Source: an uncultured Bacteroides sp. (GTDB lineage: Bacteria > Bacteroidota > Bacteroidia > Bacteroidales > Bacteroidaceae). Taken from it: 33,011 nt of DNA. The stretch covers positions 1-33,011 of the forward strand of contig CAJKDC010000020.1 of NCBI GenBank assembly GCA_905198575.1. Direction: 5' to 3'. Of this stretch, positions 6,901 to 16,097 are shown piece after piece (positions within the stretch are counted from its first letter, which is position 1; every line of letters begins with the position of its first letter). The notes below the pieces were generated by a model that worked only from the letters and a program-made list of their open reading frames with translations, was not told the DNA's origin and did not search any database. The translations under genes were made by a program, and so were the position numbers.

Positions 6901-7926
6901 ATGATACATTTTGATACGGACTATATGGAGGGGGCACACCCGGAAGTGATGCGCCGCCTGATGGAAACGAATCTGGAACAGACTACCGGATATGGTACTG
7001 ACCCGTATACGGCTCGTGCCAAGGAACTGATTCGTGCGGCTTGCGGACAGCCACAGGCTGCCGTGCACTTCCTGGTAGGGGGTACACAGACCAATGCTAC
7101 GGTGATTGATGCGCTGCTGCGTCATCACGAAGGGGTACTGGCTGCCGAAACGGCACACATCAACGTGCATGAATCGGGCGCGATTGAAGCGACCGGACAT
7201 AAGGTGCTTACGCTGCCGCAGCACGACGGTAAGGTGTGGGCCAGCGAAGTGGAGGAATACATCGACTTGTTCTACAAGGACGAAACGTATGAACACATGG
7301 TAGCTCCGGGTATGCTGTATATCTCGCATCCTACGGAGTATGGAACGCTGTACACGCTGGAAGAGCTGGAAAGTCTGAGCCGGGTTTGCCGCAATGCGGG
7401 AATACCGCTCTACATGGACGGTGCGCGTCTGGGATACGGACTGGCTGCCGAAGGCACGGACGTTACGCTAGCTGACATTGCCCGTCTGTGTGATGTGTTC
7501 TACATCGGTGGCACCAAGGTGGGGGCTCTCTTTGGCGAAGCGGTGGTGGCTGCACGACCTGAGAGACTGCCGCATTTCTTCCCGCTCATCAAGCAGCACG
7601 GTGCATTGCTGGCGAAAGGCCGTCTGCAGGGGGTGCAATTTGAGACGCTTTTCACAAACAATCTGTACCTGAAGATGGGAGCGCATGCGGTACGGCTGGC
7701 CATGAAGCTGAAGGAGGCTTTCCGTGCAAAGGGATACCGCCTGCATCTGGACTCGCCTACCAACCAGCAGTTTGTGTGCCTGCCCAATGAAACAATGGAC
7801 CGCCTGCTGCAGCATGCTACTTTCGAGCTGTGGGGGTCACGGGGTAAGGAAGAGACTACGGTACGCTTCGTAACCAGCTGGGCTACACGCGAAGAAGATG
7901 TAGACAAGCTCATCAGTCTGCTCTGA
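6901..7926 (+). CDS. Low-specificity L-threonine aldolase / beta-eliminating lyase family PLP enzyme
   Basis: A 341-residue fold-type I PLP enzyme that probably splits L-threonine or L-allo-threonine into glycine and acetaldehyde; cytoplasmic. Visible hallmarks are the start IHFDTDYMEGAHPEV, GGTQTNATVI (60-69) in the cofactor-binding region, HINVHESGAIEATGHK, the PLP aspartate in MDGARLG (D173), and the PLP lysine in YIGGTKVGAL (K206). Length and motif order fit the threonine aldolase family. Related beta-eliminating lyases cannot be fully excluded, so I give no gene symbol. It follows glycerate kinase on the same strand, with TACCTTTA (6867-6874) as a possible near-consensus -7 box, and ends at a strong hairpin terminator. 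Confidence 0.88.
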   Translation: MIHFDTDYMEGAHPEVMRRLMETNLEQTTGYGTDPYTARAKELIRAACGQPQAAVHFLVGGTQTNATVIDALLRHHEGVLAAETAHINVHESGAIEATGHKVLTLPQHDGKVWASEVEEYIDLFYKDETYEHMVAPGMLYISHPTEYGTLYTLEELESLSRVCRNAGIPLYMDGARLGYGLAAEGTDVTLADIARLCDVFYIGGTKVGALFGEAVVAARPERLPHFFPLIKQHGALLAKGRLQGVQFETLFTNNLYLKMGAHAVRLAMKLKEAFRAKGYRLHLDSPTNQQFVCLPNETMDRLLQHATFELWGSRGKEETTVRFVTSWATREEDVDKLISLL

Positions 7927-7950
7927 TACGGCAGTGAGGCAAGACATAAC

Positions 7951-8017
7951 AAGGCATAAAAAATCCCGGAACGAATGGAGTCATCTTCATCTGTTCCGGG
8001 ATTTTATTTTATGCCTT
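7951..8017. terminator. Bidirectional hairpin terminator between convergent genes
   Basis: Long inverted repeat: AAGGCATAAAAAATCCCGGA then AC (7951-7972) pairs with GTTCCGGGATTTT then ATTTTATGCCTT (7993-8017), with three unpaired bases in the second arm. The GC-rich core is flanked by A- and T-runs on both sides, so it can end both the threonine aldolase transcript (plus) and the GH18 transcript (minus). Confidence 0.85.
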
Positions 8018-8040
8018 GAAAATCTGAAATCTGCAAAATA

Positions 8041-9069
8041 TCATTGCTTATCTCCGCGCATGCCTTCGAATACCGCCTTGCGCAGTGAGCCTGCCTCGTC
8101 ATCGGTATTATACTCCCAGTACATCATGCCCAGCAGTCCTTTCTGTTTTACAAAGGCACACTTGGCAGCCAGCGAACGGGGATTTTCGTAAGTACAGACC
8201 AGACGGCCTTCCTTGTCGGCCAAATAAGGTACACAGGCCAGCGTATCCCAACAGGCTTCGTAGCCTTCCAGCTTCACGATGTCGCGGTAATCGATAAAAT
8301 CGGACATCGGGGGTGCCGCATGGCCGTAGAAAGGTGCCCCCAACACCAGTTTTGAGGCAGGAATGCCTTGCTGCAAATGCGCCTCAACGGATTCTTCACA
8401 CGAGCGGTTGCCTACCCGCGGAGAACGGTAAAGAGCCGAATGGTGATACGGAGGACGGTTCATGTCGTAGGTCATGATGTTTACAAAATCAATATAGGGG
8501 TCTATTGCCTTGAAATCGATATACTTGGCATTGGCTGCCGAAGCCAGCGTAAGTAGCTTGTCGGTACCGATGGCCTCGCGGATGTCGCGCATCAGCAATG
8601 TGTAGTTTTCGGTATCAGCGTCTGAAGCTGAAATGCCGGCTGCACGACTGGTAGGATATTCCCAGTCGATATCGATACCATCCAGACCGAACTGGTCTAC
8701 TACCCGACGGCAATCGCGGGCAAACGACAGACGGCATTGCTCGTCGGCTGCCATTTCGCTGAAACGGCCACTGCCCCATCCGCCGATAGAAAGCAGCACC
8801 TTGAGGTGGGGCGCATCCTTCTTCAAGTTTGCAATCTCCTGCAAGCGACTTTCACGGTCGATAACAACCTTGCTGAAAGTGGAGTCTACATGTCCGAATG
8901 CATAATTGATGTGCGTCACCAGCGAAGGGTCGGGCAAGGTTTTTCCGTTCGAGGTGACATAGGCCAGCACAATGTCTTTCGAAGTATCCGGTTGTTGGCG
9001 GCCGGAAGTGCCGCAGCTCACACAGATACAGGCCCACAGAAACAATAAGATGCCATACGTGTTTTTCAT
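8041..9069 (-). CDS. GH18 family glycoside hydrolase lipoprotein (chitinase / endo-beta-N-acetylglucosaminidase type)
   Basis: A 342-residue lipoprotein: signal peptide with lipobox CVSC (lipidated C19). It is a single GH18 barrel with SIGGWG (94-99) on strand 3 and the catalytic motif DGIDIDWE at 130-137, so E137 is the predicted acid/base and D135 assists. MTYDMN and the C-terminal MMYWEYNTDD are also family-typical. GH18 enzymes hydrolyse beta-1,4-GlcNAc links by substrate-assisted catalysis, acting on chitin or on the chitobiose core of N-glycans. The single-domain size and the neighbouring GH92, GH20 and GH2 genes favour N-glycan or chitobiose-core activity over chitin (inference). It is divergently transcribed from GH92. 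Confidence 0.9.
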   Translation of the reverse strand: MKNTYGILLFLWACICVSCGTSGRQQPDTSKDIVLAYVTSNGKTLPDPSLVTHINYAFGHVDSTFSKVVIDRESRLQEIANLKKDAPHLKVLLSIGGWGSGRFSEMAADEQCRLSFARDCRRVVDQFGLDGIDIDWEYPTSRAAGISASDADTENYTLLMRDIREAIGTDKLLTLASAANAKYIDFKAIDPYIDFVNIMTYDMNRPPYHHSALYRSPRVGNRSCEESVEAHLQQGIPASKLVLGAPFYGHAAPPMSDFIDYRDIVKLEGYEACWDTLACVPYLADKEGRLVCTYENPRSLAAKCAFVKQKGLLGMMYWEYNTDDEAGSLRKAVFEGMRGDKQ

Positions 9070-9104
9070 AAGCTGTTTTTTTTAGTTAAACATATCCATT
9101 GCGA

Positions 9105-9112
9105 CAAATTTA
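9105..9112 (-). promoter_or_regulatory. Candidate -7 box of the GH18 gene
   Basis: The minus strand reads TAAATTTG, fitting TAnnTTTG, 35 nt before the ATG at 9069. No clear -33 TTTG is seen. Confidence 0.4.
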
Positions 9113-9123
9113 TGGAATAATAC

Positions 9124-9154
9124 TTTATTATCTGTGTAAGTTTTTCTATTTTTG
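9124..9154 (+). promoter_or_regulatory. Candidate promoter of the GH92 gene
   Basis: TATTTTTG (9147-9154) fits the -7 consensus. TTTA (9124-9127) lies 19 nt upstream, one base off the -33 TTTG. The leader to the ATG at 9211 is about 50 nt. Together with 9105-9112 this gives divergent promoters in the 141-nt GH18-GH92 gap. Confidence 0.5.
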
Positions 9155-9210
9155 AATGATTAAAAAATGTTATTGAGCGAATAACTATCATTATAACCAA
9201 AACTATCATC

Positions 9211-11445
9211 ATGAAGAGTACAATCTTTACAGTAACCATGACGGCCTGCATGGGTCTGGCCGTATCATGTACACAGCCACAAAATGCACAGCAGGAGCAA
9301 GACGTGCGCCTGACCAGTTTTGTGGACCCTAAAATTGGCTCCGGCGGACACGGACATGTCTTTGTGGGAGCAAACGTGCCTTACGGTATGGTACAGGTGG
9401 GACCGTCCAGCATTCCGCAGGAATGGGACTGGGTATCGGGATACCATGTATCGGATTCTACCGTAATCGGATTCCCGCACATGCACCTCAGCGGAACGGG
9501 TATCGGCGACTTGCACGACATTAACGTGATGCCTGTTACAGGCAGTGTGAAATATGCCCGCGGCAACGAAAAGGACCCGCAGTCGGGACTTTGGTCGTAT
9601 TCCGACCATACGCAGGAAGTGGTGCGACCGGGTTACTACAAGACTTTCCTTACCCGCTATCAGGTAAACGTGGAGCTGACAGCGACCAAACGTGTAGGTT
9701 TCCATAAATATACCTTCCCTGCTTCGGCAGAAGCCGGTATCGTATTCGACTTGCAGAACGGCGGCTGCTGGGACAGTCCGACGGAAGCATCCATCCAGGT
9801 GCTGAACGACAGTACTATCTGCGGTTACCGCTACTCTACCGGATGGGCCAACGACCAGCGTGTGTTCTTCCGTGCCGTATTCTCGAAACCGTTCAAGAAC
9901 TTCCGCCTGATTGCCGACGGCAAGGAAACAAGCGGCAAGGAAGCCAAGGCGAAAGTGCTGTACGGACGTGCTGATTTCGAAACGCAGCAGAATGAGGATA
10001 TCTATATGAAAGTAGCGCTCTCGCCTACCTCAACCGAAGCGGCTGCACAGAACCTGACTGCCGAGTTGCCGGGTTGGGACTTTGAAAAGACCATCGCTGC
10101 TGCCGATGAGGCTTGGAACCAGGAGCTTTCGAAAATCAAGATTACAACCAACAATGAGGCAAACCGCCGCATTTTCTACACAGGCTTGTATCACACTATG
10201 ATTGCTCCGTCTGAATTCTGCGACGTGAACGGTGACTACTACGGTGCCGACCACCAGATGCACAAGAGTGAGGGCTTCGTGAACTATACTACCTTCTCTT
10301 TGTGGGATACGTATCGTGCTGCACAGCCGCTCATGACTTTGATTCATCCGGAAAAAGTGCCCGACATCGTGAACACCATGCTGCGTATCTACCAGCAGCA
10401 GGGCAAGTTGCCGGTATGGCACCTCATGGGTTGCGAAACAGACTGTATGGTAGGTAACCCGGGTATCCCTGTAGTGGCGGATGCGGTATTGAAAGGTTTC
10501 ACCGGTTTCGATAAGGAACTGGCTTACGAAGCACTGAAGAATTCGGCTATGCGCGACGAGCGTGGTATGGACTTGCGCAAGAAATACGGTTACATCCCCT
10601 ACGACAAGATGGGCGAATCGGTAGCTTACGACTTGGAATATGCCCTGGCCGACTGGTCGGTGGCTCAGGTAGCCAAACTGATGGGAAAGACGGAAGACTA
10701 CGATTATTTCCTGAAACGCAGCCAGTCGTACCGTCACCTGTTTGATGCCCAGACAGGCTTTATGCGCGGAAAGAGCGTAAGCGGAAAATTCAACGAACCG
10801 TTCAACCCGTTCAGCTCTACACACCGCAAAGACGATTATTGCGAGGGTAATGCATGGCAGTATACCTGGCTGGTTCCGCACGATGTGGAAGGTCTGGTGA
10901 ACTGCTTTGGCAGCAAAGAGGCATTCATCACCAAACTTGACTCGCTCTTCATTGCCGAAGGTAATGCCGGAACTGAATCATCGCCTGACATCAGCGGACT
11001 GATTGGCCAGTATGCACACGGAAACGAACCGAGTCATCACATTATCTATATGTATACAATGGTAGGCCAGCCTTGGAAAGCAGCCGACCGTGTTCGTGAA
11101 GTCTTCAAGACGATGTATCACGACCAGCCGGACGGTTTGTCGGGCAACGAAGACGTTGGTCAGATGTCGGCATGGTATGTGATGTCTACACTGGGCTTCT
11201 ATCAGGTAGAACCGGCCGGCGGACGTTACTTCTTCGGCTCACCGCTGTTCGACAAAGCTGTAGTGAAAGTGGCTGGCGGCGAATTTACCATCACTGCCCT
11301 GAACAACAGCGACGAGAACCGCTACATCCAGAGTATCCGCCTCAACGGACAACCGTATAACAAAGCATGGATTGATCATGCAGACATTGCCAAGGGTGGT
11401 ACACTGGAAATCACAATGGGCAAAGAACAGACTTGCTGGTATTGA
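9211..11445 (+). CDS. GH92 family alpha-mannosidase lipoprotein
   Basis: A 744-residue protein with a signal peptide and lipobox AVSC (C20). After the lipobox the N-terminal beta-domain begins FVDPKIGSGGHGHVFVGANV, followed by the GH92 (alpha/alpha)6 catalytic domain. Conserved blocks are SGTGIGD, SLWDTYRAAQPL, GNPGIPVVADA, EGNAWQYTW (E545 probable general acid), GNEPSHH (604-610), and GNEDVGQMSAWYV (from 645, containing the probable base D648). GH92 enzymes are calcium-dependent inverting exo-alpha-mannosidases, mostly alpha-1,2 and alpha-1,3, acting on high-mannose N-glycans; linkage preference cannot be read here. The length is normal for the family and no motif is missing. It is convergent with GH20 and ends in a shared 14-bp hairpin. 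Confidence 0.95.
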   Translation: MKSTIFTVTMTACMGLAVSCTQPQNAQQEQDVRLTSFVDPKIGSGGHGHVFVGANVPYGMVQVGPSSIPQEWDWVSGYHVSDSTVIGFPHMHLSGTGIGDLHDINVMPVTGSVKYARGNEKDPQSGLWSYSDHTQEVVRPGYYKTFLTRYQVNVELTATKRVGFHKYTFPASAEAGIVFDLQNGGCWDSPTEASIQVLNDSTICGYRYSTGWANDQRVFFRAVFSKPFKNFRLIADGKETSGKEAKAKVLYGRADFETQQNEDIYMKVALSPTSTEAAAQNLTAELPGWDFEKTIAAADEAWNQELSKIKITTNNEANRRIFYTGLYHTMIAPSEFCDVNGDYYGADHQMHKSEGFVNYTTFSLWDTYRAAQPLMTLIHPEKVPDIVNTMLRIYQQQGKLPVWHLMGCETDCMVGNPGIPVVADAVLKGFTGFDKELAYEALKNSAMRDERGMDLRKKYGYIPYDKMGESVAYDLEYALADWSVAQVAKLMGKTEDYDYFLKRSQSYRHLFDAQTGFMRGKSVSGKFNEPFNPFSSTHRKDDYCEGNAWQYTWLVPHDVEGLVNCFGSKEAFITKLDSLFIAEGNAGTESSPDISGLIGQYAHGNEPSHHIIYMYTMVGQPWKAADRVREVFKTMYHDQPDGLSGNEDVGQMSAWYVMSTLGFYQVEPAGGRYFFGSPLFDKAVVKVAGGEFTITALNNSDENRYIQSIRLNGQPYNKAWIDHADIAKGGTLEITMGKEQTCWY

Positions 11446-11473
11446 TTTTCCTCCTTATAAAAGGATATAAAAG

Positions 11474-11512
11474 AACGGCTGACTCAGTTTTTCCGATGCT
11501 GAGTCAGCCGTT
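11474..11512. terminator. Bidirectional terminator between GH92 and GH20
   Basis: Perfect 14-bp inverted repeat AACGGCTGACTCAG (11474-11487) / CTGAGTCAGCCGTT (11499-11512) with an 11-nt loop, followed by TT on the plus strand and preceded by an A-rich run, so it can serve both convergent transcripts. Confidence 0.88.
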
Positions 11513-11553
11513 TTCAGTTATCTGTTAAGCCTGTATCTGTGTATGTCGAGGAA

Positions 11554-13440
11554 TCAGGAATTGGCACGCTTGCGAAGCTCGTCGATGGTAAGTGAGATAA
11601 CCTTGCCGCTGGGCTTTCCATCCCGGTATGTAACTACACGCAGACGGGTAGCATCCTTCGGGATACGCAACGGTTCGGTATAAGCCGGTGCACAATCGTC
11701 GGGGTCTGTATTGTCGAATGTGTAGTAAATCTTCGAATCCTCCAATTCGCATCCCAGTTTAATCCGCAGCTCGCCGCTCTCCAGATACGGAGTCACAATG
11801 GCATTGTACATGCTGCGGGCATAACGGATATTGGCAGCCTCAGCCCGTTCGAAATGCTTCTCTACACGCGGCCAGAAGCCGTTCCAATCCGTTTTATCGG
11901 GTCCGCTCCACAAGACTTCTGCCAAAGCCCATCCGCGCGGCCAGGTCATGTACTCGGCATGACGGAAGGTCGGTACCGCTTCACTCCACAGATTACCCTG
12001 CGCTCCAAGAACCATGCCCTCGGGAATACTGTCGGGCATCGGATTAAAGCGGTAACAGTCCGTCAGACGGCACATGGAGTAAGTAACCGACTCTACCGAC
12101 GGCTCTCCCTGATACAAGTCCAGGTAACAATGCTGTGTAGGCGTCATAATAACATGGTGGTGTGCCTTGGCAGCTTCTATACCCCCTTCCATTCCCTGCC
12201 AGCTCATCACCGTAGCCTCGGGAGCCAGTCCGCCTTCCAGAATTTCATTCCAACCAATCAGGCGTTTGCCTTTCTGTTTCAGCATGCCCTCCAGACGATG
12301 GATGAAATAACTCTGCAACTCTTTTTCATCCTTCAGGTGCTCGGTGCGTTTCCGCTGCTGACACTTGGGACACTTGGCCCAAAAGCCTTTGAAACACTCA
12401 TCACCTCCTACATGGATATACTCATCCGGGAAAAGTGCAGCGACTTCGGTAAATACTTTATCCAAGAACTCGAATGTCTTTTCGTTGCCCACGCACAAGG
12501 CATTCTCGTCGATGCCGTAAAACTTATTGCCGACATTGATGGCCTGAGGTGCCTTGAAGCAGGCCAGTTCGGGATAGGCCACCAGTGCAGCCAGACTGTG
12601 ACCGGGAACATCGATTTCCGGAATAACCCGTACATAACGCTGACGGGCATAGGCCAGCACTTCCTTTATATCTTCCTGCGTATAATATCCGCCATAAGTC
12701 ACCGGCTCACCCGGTTGCTGCGGACTCCGTGACCACCAGTCACCTACACGCTCTGCACGCCAGGCTCCCACCTCAGTCAGCCGGGGCAGCGACTTGATTT
12801 CAATTCTCCAGCCCTGGTCGTCGGTCAGATGCCAGTGAAATACATTCATTTTATACTCAGCCAGCTCGTCGATATAACGCATCACCTCCTCTTTGGTAAA
12901 CCAGTGACGGCTGACGTCCAGCATCAGGCCACGCCATTCAAAGCGCGGTTTGTCGGTAATCTGGACACAGGGTATCGTCCAGTTTGCATCCGGCTGCACT
13001 TCGCTGCTTCTGACTTCCTTGGGAAGCATCTGCAAAAGTGTCTGTACTCCATAAAAGATACCTGCAGGCCGGGCTGCTTCCAAGCGTATCTTATTAATCT
13101 CTACTGCCAGACGATAGCCTTCATCACCCAGTTCCGAATCATCGACCAATGCGAGCTGAATATCACCTTTCTCCTGCACCGGAAGTGTATAACCCGTGGC
13201 AGGATTCAGTTTTCCGTTGAAGTAAGCAGCAATAGTTGTCAGCTCGGCATTGGCTGCATCTGTTCCGATGGTTGTAGACCGGGTCAGTCTGAAAGCATTA
13301 TCCCCGAATGTACATTCCTGCGGAACAGGAATCAGTGCCGGCAGCTCTTCTACCGACTGCACTGCCGGAGAACAAGCCAGCAGCCACCCCGTGCAGCACC
13401 CTACTGCACACCATTTCATCACACGTTTCATGTTTTTCAT
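11554..13440 (-). CDS. GH20 family beta-N-acetylhexosaminidase lipoprotein
   Basis: A 628-residue protein with lipobox LLAC (C23). Residues about 33-160 form the GH20b alpha/beta domain (LIPVPQECTF ... GIFYGVQTLLQML). The catalytic barrel follows from PRFEWRGLMLDVSRHW (166-180), with HWHLTDDQGWR, VIPEIDVPGHS, and the catalytic pair D347-E348 in HVGGDE. An inserted AKCPKC loop after it may bind a metal. The C-terminal about 75 residues (YYTFDNTDPDD...) resemble the chitobiase/hexosaminidase C-terminal beta-domain. It removes terminal beta-GlcNAc or GalNAc in the periplasm or at the cell surface. It begins 13 nt after the stop of the GH2 gene, so the two form an operon. ATG at 13431 is a possible alternative start. 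Confidence 0.95.
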   Translation of the reverse strand: MKNMKRVMKWCAVGCCTGWLLACSPAVQSVEELPALIPVPQECTFGDNAFRLTRSTTIGTDAANAELTTIAAYFNGKLNPATGYTLPVQEKGDIQLALVDDSELGDEGYRLAVEINKIRLEAARPAGIFYGVQTLLQMLPKEVRSSEVQPDANWTIPCVQITDKPRFEWRGLMLDVSRHWFTKEEVMRYIDELAEYKMNVFHWHLTDDQGWRIEIKSLPRLTEVGAWRAERVGDWWSRSPQQPGEPVTYGGYYTQEDIKEVLAYARQRYVRVIPEIDVPGHSLAALVAYPELACFKAPQAINVGNKFYGIDENALCVGNEKTFEFLDKVFTEVAALFPDEYIHVGGDECFKGFWAKCPKCQQRKRTEHLKDEKELQSYFIHRLEGMLKQKGKRLIGWNEILEGGLAPEATVMSWQGMEGGIEAAKAHHHVIMTPTQHCYLDLYQGEPSVESVTYSMCRLTDCYRFNPMPDSIPEGMVLGAQGNLWSEAVPTFRHAEYMTWPRGWALAEVLWSGPDKTDWNGFWPRVEKHFERAEAANIRYARSMYNAIVTPYLESGELRIKLGCELEDSKIYYTFDNTDPDDCAPAYTEPLRIPKDATRLRVVTYRDGKPSGKVISLTIDELRKRANS

Positions 13441-13453
13441 AAGCGATTTATCA

Positions 13454-15869
13454 TTAGTTTATTCTGTTTTTAAAATCCTCGACAACAATTTCCACCTGCT
13501 CTTTAGGTACATCGGCTCCGAAAGTAAAGCTGATTACCTTACGGTCGCCCGGCATCAGTGTTACATAGTTATCCGAATAATGAACCGGAAGGATACGTTT
13601 ACCCGTCTGCTTATTGAATACCTTTACCCGATTGAAGAAGCTGATATCCTTGTCGGCCTGCAGTGTCACCGTTCCCTGATACTTGTCGCCTTGCTTTTCC
13701 AGATGCGTGGTAATTGTCGGACGGGTTGCCGGTAACTCACCCAACGTACGGAAATCCTTATCCAGCGTTGTAGGCCAATAGATATTATCGGTAAGTTCTT
13801 TACCACCGGCATCACACAAAGTCAATTTCAGGAAATATACTCCGGTAACTCCGTCTACGGAAGGTACCTCAAACAAAGTTCCCACTTGCGAAGCTTCCGC
13901 TACCGCATCCGCTTCCTGCTGCCACAGCAACTCTCCCTTACGACTGAATACCTCTGCTTTCACTTTCAGACCGTTTACCCGCTCTACACCCGTATTCATC
14001 AGCATCACCTTACGACTCACCCGGTTATAAAAAGGATGCAAAGGCTCACAGCCCTTACGTGTGCCATACAAAGATGCATTTACATCCAGATACCAGTCGT
14101 ACATCTGTCCCCGCAAGGCAGTCCACGGATTCTGTGTCTTCCAAATCAGTACACCAGTGTACCAGTCCCACATGTGCGAAGCCCAGCCTTCCATAAAGCT
14201 GCGGTACTGATCATAATTCACCACCTGCGCCAGCTTGCAGTAATCCTCAATGCTGTTTACTTCGCCATACCGTTCCAAATGCTCACCGTAACCCAAATCT
14301 TTGTGATAGCGCCAGCAGGCATCCCGTGTGCGTCCCTTGCGCGGAAAGCCTTTTTTTTAAAGCTTCGTCTATATCCTTCGCCAGCGGCCACTCATTGGCA
14401 CCACACCATAAGCAGAGACTGGGGTGATTGCGAATCATCTTAATCTGGTCCTCCGCCATTCGCAGGAACAATGCATGATTGTCCGGATATTCCCAACGTC
14501 TTTCCCGGGAGTCTGCCTTGGTAGCATCTTCCCAGGCACCGTTACAGTCACCACTACCCCACAAATCCTGGAAGACTAAAATACCATATTTATCACACGC
14601 CTCGTAAAACTCCGGACGCTCCAGCAATGCACCGCCCCACACACGTATCATACGCAAATTCATTTCGGCATGAAAGCGCACTTCGTGGTCATAACGCTCG
14701 GGTGAAAGTCGCAGCAGCCAGTCGGAGTCAATATAATTGCCTCCGGTGATGTAAATGCGCTGTCCGTTTACATAAAACTCGCGTCCACCGTTTTGCGGAT
14801 TCCTGCGGGTATCAATCTGACGGATACCGAAACGAACGGTCTCCGCATCGCACCGGCGCTCATCGAGTGTCACAGCAAAACGGATTTGTTGGAGAGGCTG
14901 CTCTCCCACTCCATTCGGCCACCAGAGTTCCGGATTTCTTACTTCTATAGGTTTAAACGATACCACCCTTGTTCCATGCGGCAGCAGCGAAACACGCTGT
15001 TTGTACTCAGTCCCGCGATATTGTGCCGTTACCACTGCCTCAACCGGACCATCGGTGAGATTCTGCGCTTCGACAGAAGCATCCACGTAAGCCGGTTTCT
15101 GCTGTTTGTCCGAAGGTTTCCGGATACCCGGCACGCGCGTTACCACATACGGATGCTGAATCTGTACATCACCGGTCATCGTGAGCGAAACTTCGTCCCA
15201 AATCCCTGTATTGCGGTCGCGGACCGGCTGTATCCAGTCCCATCCCGGTGTATACTGCATCGTACAGTTGCGTGCAATGCGTCCGTCACCTCCCTGACCG
15301 CCGTTCGGATTTCCTACATAGTCGGGCGGAAAGACCAGCACAGCCAGCACATTGACCGAGTCTTTTCTAAGGAACGGCGTTACCTCATAATGCTGGCGAA
15401 GAAACATGCCCTCGTGCGTTTCACGGTTCACCCGCTTCCCGTTGAGAAAGATTTCTGCCTTATAGTTGATACCCCTGAAATTGAGCCAGACACGATGCCC
15501 TTCCATATCGGCACTGCGCAACACAAACGGACGGACAAACCAATACGTATAGTAATCCCGGCCTACCCGATAAATATCCGGAATCAGTTCATTGTTCATG
15601 CTCACCTCCGGAGCCGGGAAAAGTCCGTTATCCAGCAAAGTCGTCAGTACCGTACCCGGCACCGTAGCCTTCAGCCATCCCTGACTGCTGAACTCACCGG
15701 AAGTCAGCCGGTTTCCATCGTCTCCCACATCACGTACGTTACGTGCATACCATCCATCGTGCAGTAATACTTTTTCTCCCTCTTCGGGCAAGGTCAATAC
15801 ACTATTTACTCCCCAGGCCTGTACCGACAGGAGCAGCCAGCAAGCCAGTGACACAAAAAGCTCTTTCAT
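13454..15869 (-). pseudogene. Broken GH2 family glycoside hydrolase (beta-mannosidase / exo-glucosaminidase-like)
   Basis: The 5' part (15869 to about 14358) encodes a signal peptide (MKELFVSLACWLLLSVQA), a sugar-binding jelly roll (to about residue 220), an immunoglobulin-like domain, and the barrel with catalytic acid E493 in WCGANEW. Reading then meets A8 (14351-14358 on plus as T8) and runs to a stop at 14283. The family sequence (WRYHKDLGYG, then YRSFMEGW, LIWKTQNPW, YDWYL, GCEPLHPFYN) resumes in the frame obtained by removing one A, and runs to 13454. No ATG starts this second part. Even with the frame restored the product is about 804 residues. Only about 30 residues separate the acid from the WRYH motif, where relatives have roughly 100 more, including the nucleophile. 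An internal deletion plus frameshift is the simplest reading; a sequencing error alone would not explain the missing segment. Confidence 0.8.
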
Positions 15870-15957
15870 AGTTTCGATATTGTTTTTTATAGTATATAGC
15901 TTAGTTAATCAGGTTTCCGGATACCGTTTTTATCAATATTGAAGAACGGATCGGCTA

Positions 15958-15965
15958 CAAATATA
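15958..15965 (-). promoter_or_regulatory. Candidate -7 box of the GH2-GH20 operon
   Basis: The minus strand reads TATATTTG (fits TAnnTTTG) 88 nt before the ATG at 15869. No TTTG lies at the right -33 distance, so the site is tentative. Confidence 0.35.
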
Positions 15966-16030
15966 CGGAAAATGCACAAAACAGCCCCGATACCGTCCAG
16001 AAAATTCCAAAAACAGAAAGACACAAAAAA

Positions 16031-16070
16031 ACTTCCCCGCTTCCACCTATCCGGCAGAAAACGGGGAAGT
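16031..16070 (-). terminator. Rho-independent terminator of secA
   Basis: Perfect 9-bp stem ACTTCCCCG / CGGGGAAGT with a 22-nt loop, starting 27 nt beyond the secA stop. On the minus strand it is followed directly by TTTTTT. Confidence 0.85.
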
Positions 16071-16097
16071 CCCTCTATACATCAAACGAAATCAACC

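Noticed and set aside
10030..10881. 283-codon minus-strand frame inside the GH92 gene
   Set aside because: Antisense shadow of a highly conserved GH92 catalytic domain; no signal, motif or promoter of its own.
11854..12732. 292-codon plus-strand frame across GH20
   Set aside because: Antisense to the GH20 catalytic residues; no family resemblance.
14283..14358. Programmed -1 ribosomal frameshift at the A8 tract of GH2
   Set aside because: The -1 frame meets a stop codon within about 30 codons; the family sequence resumes only in the frame reached by removing one base (+1 shift), and a conserved segment is missing as well.
14793..15767. 324-codon plus-strand frame across GH2
   Set aside because: Antisense shadow; the minus strand carries clear GH2 domains here.
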